A stretch of 64,000 nucleotides of DNA from Glandiceps talaboti (taxonomy: Eukaryota > Hemichordata > Enteropneusta > Spengelidae): the NCBI RefSeq assembly GCF_964340395.1, contig NC_135553.1:3740001-3804000 (forward strand), written 5' to 3'. A program made the position numbers and the translations under genes. Each line of letters starts with the position of its first letter. The stretch's first letter is position 1. The notes under the pieces were generated by a model. The model ran no database searches. It had not been told where the DNA came from and saw only the letters and a list, made by a program, of their open reading frames with translations. This document shows, piece by piece, positions 48,780-60,755 of the stretch.

Positions 48780-48976
48780 CTGGAATGGTCATCAATATAA
48801 CTATAGATTCTATTTATGACCATATTGCCTGTGGTTCTCAGCATTCTATCTTTCACTACATTATACTGTATCCTTTCGTCAATTAAGAAAAAAATGTTCA
48901 TCAGTAGATTTCTAAATTTACTGTTTCTTATCGACGACGTTCTGTCCGTTCCGAATATGTTTGAATCGGCCACCAT
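48780..48976 (-). CDS. Candidate first coding exon of a - strand gene
   Basis: ATG at 48976 lies in a strong Kozak context (ATAATGG: A at -3, G at +4) inside a CpG-rich patch (about 48930-49030). The frame runs 65 codons plus two bases to CAG|GTAGAT at 48780, a good donor. The product starts MVADSNIFGTDRTSSIRN and continues with LIDERIQYNVVKDRMLRTT and INRIYSYIDDHS, balanced in charge and unlike the Phe/Ile/Lys-rich chance frames nearby. I do not recognise the family. A TATA-like TATAAAAG lies at 49010-49003. The next exon, needing one base to complete a codon, was not found. A + strand frame overlaps (48816-49064), but it has no promoter or splice support. Confidence 0.4.
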
Positions 48977-49060
48977 TATGGCAACTCTCGTAGGTTCTCG
49001 CGCTTTTATACGAGCGTTGCGGGTTAAACTGACAGAGATCTTGCCAATTTTTACTTCTGA
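48977..49060 (-). promoter_or_regulatory. Putative core promoter of the 48976 exon
   Basis: On the - strand: CCCGCAACGCTCGTATAAAA, GCGCGAGAACCTACGAGAGT, TGCCATA, then ATG. TATAAAAG is 27-34 bases upstream of the ATG, so a TATA-set start site would leave almost no 5' UTR, and the real start may lie further upstream. TGCCATAATGGTGGCC is close to YY1 and TISU-type sequences found at start codons of short-leader mRNAs. CpG density is high for this window. Confidence 0.35.
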
Positions 49061-50182
49061 ATGAAAATGAAACTGAGGAATATAAATACAGAGAGAGTAA
49101 TATCAAGCGTAGAGTTACAGACCAGGTATTTTGTCTTTGAAAGATAGATGCAAAATTTCAAACTAAAATGACACGTTTTCTAAAATCTACGGTCACAGTT
49201 TCAGAAATTTAAAAATGTTCAGAATTTATTCGATCATTTATATTTGCGCATGTACACTCATATTGCACGCCTGATTTTTCTGATGTGTATAACTCATTAA
49301 TGGTAATGTTTACATTGGATAGCTGTCCAGGTATTAATCAGCATACAAGCTGTCATTTAGTCATTTGAGTCTGCAAATAAGTTGTATGATCATACATTAT
49401 ATAAGCTTCAGCAAATACAACTTACATGAAAATGAAAAACAAAAACAAACTGATGAAGAAAAATAGCTTTAGTCATGCTTCAAGATACCACAAATTCAAT
49501 TTGAGCACTCCATGCTCTCAATGTGTAAATTACGTCTTATATATACATACATATATGTGCGTCACAAACTGATAAGGTATTTCATTACCACCACAGTGGT
49601 TTTATAAATTAATTCACTCAATCTTGAATTGGCCAGTTTCCCCCAGTTTTTTTCTGCCTAGACATGTCATTCTTGCTGATAAAGTCAACATTGACAGAGA
49701 GTATTTGCTTAAACGACATCAGCCATTTTGGATTTTGTTCATCACGACATATGTACATAGGGGCAGATAAACACATCTCTTAGATTTGTGGTAAAAGACT
49801 AGAACTGAAAATAGACTAAGTATTAAAAATCATACAAGTAATCATACAAAAGAATGACCAGATTAACAAAACAATATGCATTAACTCAAAGTATTTTTTC
49901 AAAATGTATGAAAGAAAAAAAGACCCAAGATCTAGAACCCAGTGTGTCCTTGTAAAATGGTCATAAAACCAACACTTTTAAGTTTTATTGTCTGTTCATT
50001 TTGTTTCTTAATGGATTACATGTTATTAAATGATTTTTATTGCATAGTACATGTAAAAGGTTATATTATCAACAAATTGTATAAGTTATTGTCTTATTGA
50101 AGCACTATACTTTGACAATTTTAACCATTACCGCAATGTCTTGATATTTGAATTATTAATTTATGTGTATGGGTATGTTTAA
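49061..50182. other. Non-coding stretch, no gene seen
   Basis: Upstream of the candidate - strand promoter. No exon or repeat recognised. Confidence 0.5.
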
Positions 50183-50217
50183 GGTGGTTGGGGAGGGGAG
50201 GGGAGGGGAACTTGCAT

Positions 50218-50289
<72 letters not shown>

Positions 50290-50375
50290 TATGTATGTGT
50301 GTGTATGTATGTATGTATGTATGTATGTATGTATGTATGTATATGAATGCATGTATGTATGCATGCATGCATGTG
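50183..50375. repeat. G-rich tract plus (TG)n, (TATG)n and (ATGC)n array
   Basis: GGGGA repeats (50189-50209) are followed by about 29 TG, then TATG tetramers, then ATGC units to about 50372. It is a compound microsatellite, and the open frames on both strands are artefacts. Confidence 0.97.
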
Positions 50376-52260
50376 TCTGTGGAGGGGGTGTTATGAATGG
50401 TTGCGTGCATGACAAATCATTTGACTTGTATTTCATCTTTGCATAAAATAAAACTGATTTTGATTATAAAAGATGGAAACTATAGTCTTTAAAGAAAGTA
50501 CTGAAATCACTGACTTTTTGAGTTAATATTCTAGTTTCTGTAAAAGGGAAAAGTATTATAACATGAATTAGAAAATAGTCACATCTCATAAGAAATATAT
50601 GATGTCAATTGAATAGAACATTTGATATCTTTTAATTATGATGATTGCGATGACAAACATAATACTGTTTCAATAATCTATGTAATAAGTTTATTATATG
50701 AGAACACAATATAATACAAGACGGAATAATATAGAAGTAAAAATATAGAAAATAATTTTAATCTGGGAATGATTTGTAGAAAATTGTATTTTCATCTTTT
50801 TTTAGTATGGCTTATAAATATGAATAAGTTGAACCAATGAATTGATATTGTCATGCAGAATTAAGAGCAATGAAATTTAATGAATCTTAAAAATTTATGT
50901 TGTTGTTTTCGTTGAGCCTCCAATAGTACATGTAATATCATAACAGCAATAGTGCTTAAAATGTTTATAGAAAGAGTGACAAATCTAAATCTATAGCCAG
51001 ACAGTAGAGTTTGAAATGTTACATAAGGAGTGATGAGTGTACAGCCAGACAGACAGACTTAATTTCTAATAATGATGCCGTCAGACTGCTTCATGTTGAA
51101 AGGCATTCATTCACAAGTTGCCTCTTACAAGAGATGAGATGAACATTATGTAATTATCGGTCAGTGTTGGTTCATGGCAAATTCTTTGGAGGAAGTCTGA
51201 TCACAATGATGGATTCCTAAAAAAAGAAAATTGTTGCAAGCAAATCTATGTGAAGTTAAAGCAATTTATTTCTCTAAGTGGCTCTTTTAAAATGATTCAT
51301 CACAACTCCTGGAGATGTGTCTGAGGCAGTGAGGCTTAATGTGAGTATAGTCAACACAGGAGGATTGTGTTGTAATGCTTTAATTTTCTCTTCCTTGTTG
51401 ACTGGTAATGAACAGGCTGAATAAATGACAGACAGCTTATGGAATAAGGATGTGCCTTCACCATTCGCAACATTGTTTGTGAAGAAACACTGGAACACAA
51501 TTGTTGCTGATATTGTGCTCAATGTAAATATTTAGTTGACCTAAGATATTAAATGTATTCTATTCAAAACTTGAAAATGGAATTCACACTGCTCCAGCTG
51601 GTGGCTCTTCTACAAGGGAACACACATTTTTCGCTGTATGTCTCTAGTGGATGAATCCGACAGAAAGGAAAAATGCAGTAGTTGATGTGGTAAACCATGT
51701 GAAAACTGCTACTACACAAGAAGACGTTTGAGCAGAATAGTGTACGATATATTATCATACCCTGATTTGATCCTTTTTACTACTATGCAAAGTAGGCTCT
51801 GTGGAGCTCTCTTTGTGAAGCAATAAAACATTGTGAATATACTGTTTCTTCAGTCAGACATACTCAGCCAAACTAAAAATGTTGAAGTTACGCTCGCGCA
51901 ACAAATACAGTGTTCAGAAAATGCAGAAGTTGGTACTGGAATGCAGGTATATGTAAACACTTTATATTATATATGTATATATCCATCAATACACAAATTC
52001 TTGAAATTATATACTTTTTGTATTTTATGTTGTAGGCGATTGACGAAATGAAGACGAAATGTTCAAGGAAATAAATAGATATAAAATGTCCTTTGCAACC
52101 TTAGCATTTATATACATGTACTCTACCAGAATTACAATACATGATTTAATTTTTGACAACAGTTGTAAACCAATGATTGTAATTGCAAACACTCTCTTAT
52201 AGTGACGTCAGAAGATTTTAATAACAAAATGAATCAGATCAGGAAAGGCAATATTTCTTT
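50376..52260. other. Non-coding stretch, no firm gene
   Basis: A - strand frame at about 51274-51522 gives a protein-like translation, ends in TAG and has AATAAA within ten bases. A GTGTTCCAG acceptor-like site lies inside it. It could be a last exon, but a poly(A) signal that close to the stop is unusual and nothing is recognised. No other feature is seen. Confidence 0.4.
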
Positions 52261-52544
52261 AGTCTAGTTCCTATACGGTATCGTTACCATTTACACCTCC
52301 ACTCACATAGTCTAGTTCCTATACAGTATTGTTACCATTTACACCTCTACTCACAGTATAGTTCCTATACGGTATCGTTACCATTTACACCTCTACTCAC
52401 AGTCTAGTTCCTATACGGCATCGTTACCATTTACACCTCTACTCACTTTCTAGTTCCCATACGGTATCGTTACCATTTACACCTCTACTCACAGTATAGT
52501 TCCTATATGGTATCGTTACCTTTTACACCTCCACTTACAGTATA
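52261..52544 (+). repeat. 46-bp minisatellite, 6 copies
   Basis: Units start at 52261, 52309, 52355, 52401, 52447 and 52493 (AGTCTAGTTCCTATACGGTA, TCGTTACCATTTACACCTCT, ACTCAC). Single copies of the same unit occur at 20983-21030 (-) and 27621-27668 (+), so the unit is a dispersed sequence that was amplified here. Confidence 0.95.
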
Positions 52545-53104
52545 GCCAAAGTTGTTATTCTAGAAGTCTTGAGATGCACAAAATTCGTCCACAGCCACCC
52601 ACACAGTCTTTAAAATCATGTCTTTGTTAATCACACAATTCTAACCAATAACACAGTCCCTCATAAAGTGAGTGTTTATTGTGACAGTTATGTAATGCCC
52701 AAATATGGTATATTATTCAGCTCAGGATGCTACTTATACATTGTTTACGTCACTAAAAAAGTTGGCATTCACTGATTGGATGAACAACTTTTTGTGCTGA
52801 TTGAGGGACTTTGACCAGACGTGGTTTAGTGAGAAGCCGTGTTTCTTAGAAAACCACAAAATTCACATCAGGGTTGCAATGATCTTTATAGTGGTGACTT
52901 TTACAGTAGAGTAGTGTGGTCTGCCTTTCTTCATAAATCAAAGAAGAGGAAAGTATGTCACCAAGGATGTGACGTGACTGTCTTTTGTGTAGCTGACACC
53001 TGCTGATAATTTCAGCTTCACTTCTTCTATTTATCAAAGTGGTGACTTTTTTAGAATTGAACAATGAAGAAAATCTGATGCTGTAGATACAGAGCTATCT
53101 GGAA
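52545..53104. other. Non-coding stretch, no gene seen
   Basis: No recognisable feature. Confidence 0.5.
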
Positions 53105-53475
53105 TGCTGAATTTCTGATACACGATCCTGAAAGAAATAACAATTGTGTATGGAATTTTTAATCAGGAAGTCAAATGTGTATCTACGTTGAAAGAAATAA
53201 GGATTTTTCTGTTGTAGGATGTATCATTGTTAAGTCAAATTTATACATGTATCTACTTGTAAGGGCTGCGATGAATATTAAACTCGTAATACACTGTGCT
53301 TTAATTGAGAAATAGGTATCTCTGTCATGGGATTTATAATCGTAAAGCCAAATTTATACATGTATCTACTTTGTAAGAGTTGCCGTGAATGTTAAACTAC
53401 TGAATCATGCACCATACACCATACAGAAAGAAATGAATCTTTTTGTGTAATTTGTAATCGTAAAGTCAAGTGTAT
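53105..53475. repeat. Diverged tandem repeat, about 120-bp unit, 3 copies
   Basis: AAGTCAAATTTATACATGTA plus TCTACTTTGTAAG, TGAATATTAAACT and AAGAAATA...ATCT recur around 53168, 53232 and 53345, with a last partial copy near 53460 (GTAATCGTAAAGTCAA). Confidence 0.65.
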
Positions 53476-55150
53476 TTGCTGGTCAGAAAAAATGTGTATC
53501 AAACATGATCAAGTTCTGTAGAAACATCTATAAAAAGAGATAAATGAAGGAATTTGGAAAAAAGTGGCAGATTTTTCCATGGGGGTAAAAATGAAGGAAA
53601 CTCGAAGGATTTAAAGTAATTGCCATTCACAGATAATGGAGGAAATGTATGTATAAACATGGCTAATAATATTATACTCTTGAACAAAAATGTATGGAGG
53701 GAAATACTCATAAAAAAAGCAAGTGGAATCTTTTATTATTTTACCTCTTGCCCATCATTAAAAATATCTTTGTTTGGTTATTTTCTTTCAAATGTAACAT
53801 GTATATCAGTGTTGCCTTCATTGTCACATCATAAATTTAAAACATACTGGATATGAGAAGTAGTAGATTATAGTAAGTTAGTGGAATATTTACATGTAAT
53901 GTTATTGATTTACAGTTATTGCACAATAGTGGATGCATTGCATATGAAACTGAAGTGTTTCCCATCAATATATGCTGTGATAGGTATATAATTCTGTGTT
54001 TATTGTCAATCTTTATGTGTAATACTATGCTTTATGTGCCATCTGTACTCATCTAGGGATAGTAATTACATGGATTACCAAGATAAGCAGCTTATCTGAA
54101 ATTTCATATCACTTTTATTGGAACAGCTGCTTGTCATGTCATGTAAACAAATGTGTTCACATTTAGACTCTTCTGTCAAGCCCAGGTGCAGATATCAAAG
54201 CAGTTTGTTCTATTTTAGCGTGAGCAAGATAATTCCTTAAATGAGAATGTCTTTGTTTGGCAAGCTCATATATTCACCCATTGGAGCTGAGGGGGTTGTC
54301 ATTGTTGTTGTCAATGTTGTCATTTTGGCCAGCAAAACTTGGTCTGTTGCCTTCTGTGACTGTAGCTCATTTGCTTATAAATTAATAATGTCACCAGACA
54401 AGAATGTTTATGTCTGAACTTGGATACTCAGTCATAACTGGCCATGTACAGGGTTATCATTCTGGTGGACAGGATAAATACTATGAAGAGCATGTTGGCT
54501 GTTTTGTAACTCTTGAATCAAACACTATTTCTGTTTGTCAGTTCTGTAGGATTCCTGTTACTATATATAGTCTAATATGTGTACTGAATACAAAACCAAA
54601 TGTTAAATTCATGACATTTATACTGAGTACACGTAGATTAAGTATACTAAATAATGTCAAATTATAAAATATTAGTAGCTGTTTGCAAATAATACCTTAT
54701 GGCTAACAAGTCTTATGAACTATGTCAACTTTTATGTGTTTGTTTTTCTATAACACATGTATACTGAATACAGAACCAGTTATTAAATTTATAAGATCTA
54801 TTCTTAGTATTAAGTAGAGTTGATGTAAAATTATGAATGTCATAGCACCTTGGAAATACTTAATTATTAACTACATCAAATTTTTATTAGTTTGTTTTGC
54901 CTGAAACATGGAACATAGTTTTGTAGCTAATCAAATATATTTTATTTCCATATTAAAAAGGTAGACTTTCTATATGTTATTCTGTGTTTGTGTTACAAAA
55001 TAAACTACAAAGCCTTAGATAGCATACCCAGAAATGACTCAATTCTAGGCAATTGAAGTTCCACTTGACAGGGCTCAGTCAGTTGCATCTGCCAAAATAG
55101 CAATTTACTTCTCTTTATGTTTAAAAAAAGACACATTACACAATCGCAAA
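53476..55150. other. Non-coding stretch, no gene seen
   Basis: AT-rich sequence. Short open frames show no splice context. TGTGTACTGAATACAAAACCA near 54578 and TGTATACTGAATACAGAACCA near 54758 suggest an old duplication of about 180 bp. Confidence 0.45.
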
Positions 55151-55208
55151 ACATTTTCCCTTGTTTTTATATCAGCCAGCATTTTCCCTTGTTTTTATAT
55201 CAGCCAGC
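55151..55208. repeat. 28-bp perfect tandem duplication
   Basis: CATTTTCCCTTGTTTTTATA plus TCAGCCAG occurs twice in direct succession without differences. Confidence 0.95.
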
Positions 55209-55994
55209 ATCATGACACTTCTAGCTGCACTAAATTTATTTCTCTCCAAAAGGTGAGATGTTTGTCATATAATGGTAGAACATTTTGATTTGATAATTTG
55301 TCCTTTGTCCCAGATTTATAAAGTCCAGCCCATATTTTCAGATATCATCATATTGAATATAACACCTGCACCACTGTACTTAATAAAAGTACTATAATTA
55401 ACTAAAATGACTAATCTGATATACCATCATGGTACCAGCAGAGCCTTTGAAAAGATTTAATGAGATACACCACACCCAAAAGATATTGTTATTATTACTT
55501 CATAGTCTTTTCACCATCAGAAACCCTTTTGATAATCAACGGCCATCTTTTCAACAATCTGAAATTTAGAATTGAAATATTATCTGAGAGAAATTTTCAG
55601 GTAAATCTGATATTATGCCCACGTAAGTGAACAGATTCACCAGATTAAAACTAAATGCATATGCTGTGGAATGATTATAACTTTGTCACGTAAAATAGAA
55701 TTGACCACCTATGTGTTGACACCATGACTTTCTCTCTACATGTAACATTATGCTTCACTATAGGTGTGCATGAGAATACATACACCTTCGAGTTTGATGT
55801 ATTTGACTCTCTAGCATGAGGTGAATGCTATTACGAGTACCACAGAATTTGTCACTGTGATAGGTGATATTAAATTCAATGTATAACTCATATCCTTGAA
55901 AAAAGAGAACTTTAGTTGAGGTATTTCTGGATTTTTAAAATATGGTTAAATATGGTTAGCCTCAAACACAAGTATCAGCACACATAAGTTGTTT
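55209..55994. other. Non-coding stretch, no gene seen
   Basis: No recognisable feature. Confidence 0.5.
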
Positions 55995-56361
55995 AGGCCA
56001 AAAAAAGATATCTGGTTCTGGTCAGGGTAAACTCTCTAAAGTGGTGCGACCACGCGAATTTTTTTTTTCCTAATTTTTTCTTTTTTGGGGGGAAATTAGT
56101 AAATACACATTTTTTTGACACTTTTCATACTCTGTTCTATCATATTTATCTCTTGAAAAACTTCCTTTTTCTTCGAAGCAGTTTAGGCTTTGTATTTAAG
56201 CAGTCTTGGCATGTAGGGTAGATTTCAGCTGCTTGTTCTCCTGATATCAGGAATAAATAAGGAACTGGAAAGCAAAAATTATCGGGGAAAAAGGATCGAC
56301 GCAAGGGTATTCAGGGCACGCGCGCGCTGACCAGAACCAGATATATATTTTTTTTTGGCCT
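55995..56361. mobile_element. TIR element with AGGCC ends
   Basis: The left end AGGCCAAAAAAAGATATCTG plus GTTCTGGTCAG is mirrored at the right end by CTGACCAGAACCAGATATAT plus a T-run and GGCCT, giving TIRs of about 31-35 bp. The 367-bp element has CpG-rich islands (GTGGTGCGACCACGCGAA; GGCACGCGCGCGCTGACC) and long T-runs inside. No transposase is seen. The flanks (GTTT / TATA) give no unambiguous target duplication. Confidence 0.75.
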
Positions 56362-56879
56362 TATATCTACTGTCTTTTTAGAAAGAATGGTTTAATAAAA
56401 TGGTTTCCTTAAGTCCTTCAAAAATGCAATAAAAAACTCATGACATGGTAACCATACTTGTAAATCTAATGGAATTTTTGTATTTGATAAGTAGATTCAG
56501 TGATAAATGCTGATAACAGATAAAATCTGATATACAATCTGTAAAGGAATAATTCAATTTTTCCCTCCAAAGTATGTCACTGACTTTTTAGCTTATTCAC
56601 CCTTCATATAATGTGACATTGTTCCCTTTTAGGATTTAGGATGTGGCTTTCACATCAGGAATAGACGTATGCCATCTTAACAACCTGGGTAGATTTTACC
56701 TACATGTACTTACAGCATATTTCTCAACCATATGTAGGAGGAAAGGATAAATGATAGAATAAAAATGTAGTTAATATTAAACAATACAGGGAGTGATATT
56801 GATGTCATGTATGCACAAATAATATATACTTCACATCGCAGAAGAAGACCTCAGGATTCAGGTAGAAAGCTCAAGATTC
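56362..56879. other. Non-coding stretch, no gene seen
   Basis: No recognisable feature. Confidence 0.5.
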
Positions 56880-57060
56880 TCAATCAATCAATCACCAATC
56901 AATCAATCAATTAATCCAAGAATTTGTATAGCACCAAAATCCAAAATGACGTAATGTTCTATAGTAAACAGGAACAAGTATTCTCCAAGCATTTTGGTGC
57001 AGTACTAAGCCTACAATTATTTGTAACCTTTCACCATCACTGGTGAGTCTTCAGCATAGT
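56880..57060 (-). mobile_element. SINE/LINE 3' end, reverse orientation
   Basis: CAATCAATCAATCACCAATC repeats, then AATTAATCCAAGAATTTGTA plus TAGCACC. On the - strand this reads GGTGCTATACAAATTCTTGG followed by AATTAATTGATTG units, the usual layout of a LINE or SINE 3' terminus (GCTATACAAAT... plus a tetranucleotide tail). The 5' limit is not clear. Confidence 0.5.
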
Positions 57061-58428
57061 GGGAATTAATACTGAAATGACAGGAAAGAATCATGTCTGT
57101 ATATAATAACAGAGAAAGCCTTAAAAGGTATTCAAACATTATAACTCATCAAGACCATCAAACATGACAACAAGGTAGAGTAAATGTATATAGTAGTGTC
57201 AGATATGACTAACAAGTGCTGAAAGGGAAAAATTGTGTTGTTTTCCTGTGTCATATCAGATTATCAGAATATTCAAAAGATAACCATCCATAATGTACAA
57301 TGTATGAGTGAAATCAATATTTTACTGTTATTTGTAAGACTTGAACTACTCAAGCTGCATACATGCATTATTCGTGCCCCTATCAACCAGTAAGCCTTGT
57401 GGAATATCTGCTATCCCCTATCAACCAGTGAGCTTTGCTGAATATCTATTATCAGCACTCAGAGATAGCAAGAATTACTTTGCTGTACACATATCTTATT
57501 GCTATGGCAACTATCTAGAAATGGAAGCAATTATTACACCAACTCTACAAAGTCTTATCACAAGTCAGTATAAAACCACACATTGTGAAGGTTGAATGAC
57601 ACGACTTGCAAGTATATGTACAGTGACACGTATGTGTATAGTAGAAAATTGTGTAATAAAATCTACCAATCTCTACTGTGTTTTTATTGCATTTAAAGCG
57701 AGAGATGTAGCACATTCTATTTTCCTATTTCCTGGCTTTGTTTAGTAGACATAGTGTTAAAACACACGTAATGTAGAATAGGAAATTGAACTCATTTCCT
57801 GGTACCAACCACAGATTTTTGTATGAGATATGGTCAGGTCAGTAAAATCTGTGTTTTTGTTTGTTTGTTTGTTTGTTTGTTTGTTTGTTTGTTTGTTTGT
57901 TTGTTTGTAATTTGTCCAAATAAACTCAAACCCATTCTCAGATAAAATCAAGATTCAGTGAGACTTCTTTATAGCAGAAATATTCTCATGTTGTACAGCA
58001 TGTGTTGAACTGAAATTAGTATGGATTTTAAGAGGATGCATGTACTTGAATAGTTAGAGACCAGATGGGGTCCTTCACTTAAGGAAGATATTGTCCTGGT
58101 GTCCTAGCAACCGGCTTGTGATTATGAAAGCTGTTGACAACTGTGTTGACATCTTAGTACTGTGTCCGGTGTTTAGTGTGGAAAAAATTAACTCCATGAG
58201 GGAATACCAAATCTTTCTTTCAGATTAATTTTGATCGTGTGCTGTACCATTGAAAGTGTAAGTGCTTCCCATGTGTATGACAATGCAAATGTGTTTTAAA
58301 ACACAACTTACTGGAAATGTTTGTGTTATTTTTTTCCAATGATTGCATGACTTGTGTTCATTTCTGGCAGTTTGCAATTCGTAACAATTCTGATGTTACA
58401 TGATATTAAAAGTAATGAATATGAATTA
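57061..58428. other. Non-coding stretch with small repeats
   Basis: CCCTATCAACCAGTAAGCCTT and CCCTATCAACCAGTGAGCTTT (about 57377 and 57416) are a 39-bp duplication. A (GTTT)n microsatellite lies at about 57860-57907. No exon is supported. Confidence 0.6.
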
Positions 58429-58607
58429 GTAATGAAATTTGCATATGTAATGTGCATAATACATTCATATATTCAACAAGTAATGAAATTTGCATATGTA
58501 ATTTGCATAATGTATTGATATATTCAAGAATAATGAAGTTTGTCATTCATATCCTAGTAATATATATATTTTGTAGTAGTAGATTTGCATAATTATGTAG
58601 TTTGCAT
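58429..58607. promoter_or_regulatory. Cluster of POU octamers in a 50-bp duplication
   Basis: ATTTGCAT (reverse of ATGCAAAT) occurs at 58437, 58488, 58501 and 58583, with TTTGCAT at 58601. The first two lie in a tandem duplication (AGTAATGAAATTTGCATATG plus TAATGTGCATAAT...ATATATTCAA). ATTTGCATAAT resembles composite POU/SOX sites. Binding is unproven, and the duplication explains part of the cluster. Confidence 0.3.
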
Positions 58608-59796
58608 GATAATAACCATATACTCAAGGTAAAATGAAAAGTTCCTTTTTGTAGTTAAGTTTATGTAAATTGCAATGCCATCATTCAGCCTTGTCCTCAT
58701 TTATCATCTGTGTCCTCAGCCTCGCTAATCAAGCTTTTTTTATCACCAATGTGCCTAAAGTTGTTATTTTCACCATTTCCAATCTTGTGCCAACACAATA
58801 ATTTATCCTGTCACTTCACTACCTCATACCCAATTGTACATGTACTGTAATTTGCACAATTGCTACCCAAAGTAAAATGTACAGACCCCTTTTAAATTCT
58901 ATCAAATAAATAATTGCGATTAAAAGCCTGATTCTGAATCAATGTAATCAGTTATTCTGCAACAACTGGTGTGCGTATTTGGGTGGATGGAGGTGAAGAG
59001 TGTAACCATGGTGACATCAATGAAATTTGTAAATTAGTAGCAAAATGTAGTCCAAATGGTCAATTTGTAGCACAATGTGTTTTGACATAATGGATTTTGC
59101 TAAGGAAGTGCTACATTTTTATACAGACATAAGTGAAACATTCAAATGTCAATCTATTTACCAATCAATACCTACATTCATACACATAATTCATGAACCA
59201 GCAAACAGCTTGTGATAATGAAAAAATTGTACCACTCATTCGATTTATGGGAATTTCATTTCCCTATAGTCTACAGGAATAATTCATTGACAATGCCGTG
59301 TACAGTTCTTGCATATATAATGAACGCATTGTTGCATTCAAATTTAAAGAAAAGGTTTTACGAGAATTGTACATTGCTGTAGATTGTGTTGTAGCAATCT
59401 GATTGGCCAGCCAACTATTTTGACCAGTCAAATTCAAATCAGAAATCATGTTACAAAATGTGAATTGAGTGTGATGGATAGAATTGACATAAAATAAATA
59501 TGGTCATGCAAGAGCCAAACTGAACACATTGGAACAACAAGTATGGAAGTTTATGCACCGTAGTCATTTGTTACAGCAACATGCATCTACATGATTGGTT
59601 CTGTTGTGCTCATAGTCTAGTTCCAGACGTTCAAAATTAGTTTTTCGTAATTTTTCATAAATTATGCTTGTGGGAGTATAATTGTATTATTCCCAAATAT
59701 TTATCTTCATTTTATAGTCAGAAAAAAAAGTGCAGTTGAAGAGTTTTGTCACCCCTCATCTTTAGGTTTAATGACTCAAAAAGACAATTAATAATT
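58608..59796. other. Non-coding stretch, no gene seen
   Basis: GTAACCATGGTGAC, an X-box-like palindrome, lies at 59002-59015. No exon is supported. A - strand open frame near 59264-59449 is not convincing. Confidence 0.5.
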
Positions 59797-59973
59797 TCAG
59801 GTCATTATGATCCTTGGGCTGAATACGGGCAAAATATTGGGGAACAATTTCCTTCAAATCCTGTAGGAAATGCTGTATGTAATAAATACAGCAATGAAGA
59901 ATTCAGAATAATGAGAATATTGAAGTGCTGCGGAAGAGAATCAGTTTGTTGTTTTGCAGATATTTTAATGTAA
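59797..59973 (+). CDS. Low-confidence candidate coding exon
   Basis: An acceptor-like AATAATTTCAG (weak pyrimidine tract) precedes an open frame ending at TAA 59971-59973. It encodes HYDPWAEYGQNIGEQFPSN, a polar middle (NKYSNEEFRIMR) and a Cys-rich end (KCCGRESVCC). DPW is an AP2-binding tripeptide in some endocytic proteins, but three residues prove nothing. It needs one base from the preceding exon, so it does not join directly to the 17090 exon in frame. No poly(A) signal is near. It may be a chance frame. Confidence 0.18.
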   Translation, partial: SGHYDPWAEYGQNIGEQFPSNPVGNAVCNKYSNEEFRIMRILKCCGRESVCCFADILM

Positions 59974-60106
59974 AAGAAACTACCAGTACATCTAGAAAGT
60001 TTGCATAGTGTCTATCAGTAGACTCTATTTCAGTAAAGACAGCCACCATTATAGTGTATAGAAATATATATAATATGAAAATATGGTATTCCAGTATACT
60101 GGGATA

Positions 60107-60755
60107 TTGAATACTATAGAACAGGACAGTACAGATTCCAGGCTATAAATAGCCCTGCTATATTGTAGAACAGGACAGTATGGATTCCAGGTTACAAGTA
60201 GCCATGCTATACTGTAGAACAGGACAGTATGGATTCCAGGCTACAAATAGCCATGCTATACTGTAGAACAGGACAGTATGGATTCCAGGCTACAAATAGC
60301 CATGCTATACTGTAGAACAGGACAGTATGGATTCCAGGCTACAAATAGCCATGCTATACTGTAGAACAGGACAATATGGATTCCAGGTTACAAATAGCCA
60401 TGCTATGCTGTAGAACAGGCCAGGTTACAAATAGCCAATGGCATGCTATACTGTAGAACAGGACAGCTTGGATTCCAGGTTACAAATAACCATACCATAC
60501 TGTAGAACTGGACAGTATGGATTCCAGGCTACAAATAGCCATGCTATACTGTAGAACAGTATGGATTCCAAGCTACAAGTAGCCATGCTACACTGTAGAA
60601 CAAGACAATATGGATTCCAGGCTATAAATAGCCATGCTGTCCTGTTCTACAGCATAGCTACAAATAACCATACCATACTGTAGAACAGGACAGCTTGGAT
60701 TCCAGGCTACAAATATCCATGCTATACTGTAGAACAGGACAGTATGGATTCCTGA
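60107..60755. repeat. 49-bp minisatellite, about 13 copies, with an inverted piece
   Basis: Unit CTATACTGTAGAACAGGACA, GTATGGATTCCAGGCTACAA, ATAGCCATG, with several shortened copies. At about 60638-60657 the sequence TGTCCTGTTCTACAGCATAG appears, the reverse complement of the CTATGCTGTAGAACAGGACA part, so a short segment has been inverted inside the array. Confidence 0.93.

Noticed and set aside
51274-51522. - strand frame with TAG and a nearby AATAAA as a last exon
   Set aside because: The poly(A) signal lies within ten bases of the stop, the acceptor is weak and the peptide is unknown; kept only as a remark.
59797-59973. Joining this frame to the 17090 exon as one gene because both have short endocytic-type tripeptides (NPF, DPW)
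   Set aside because: Splice phases do not match, and tripeptide matches are too weak.
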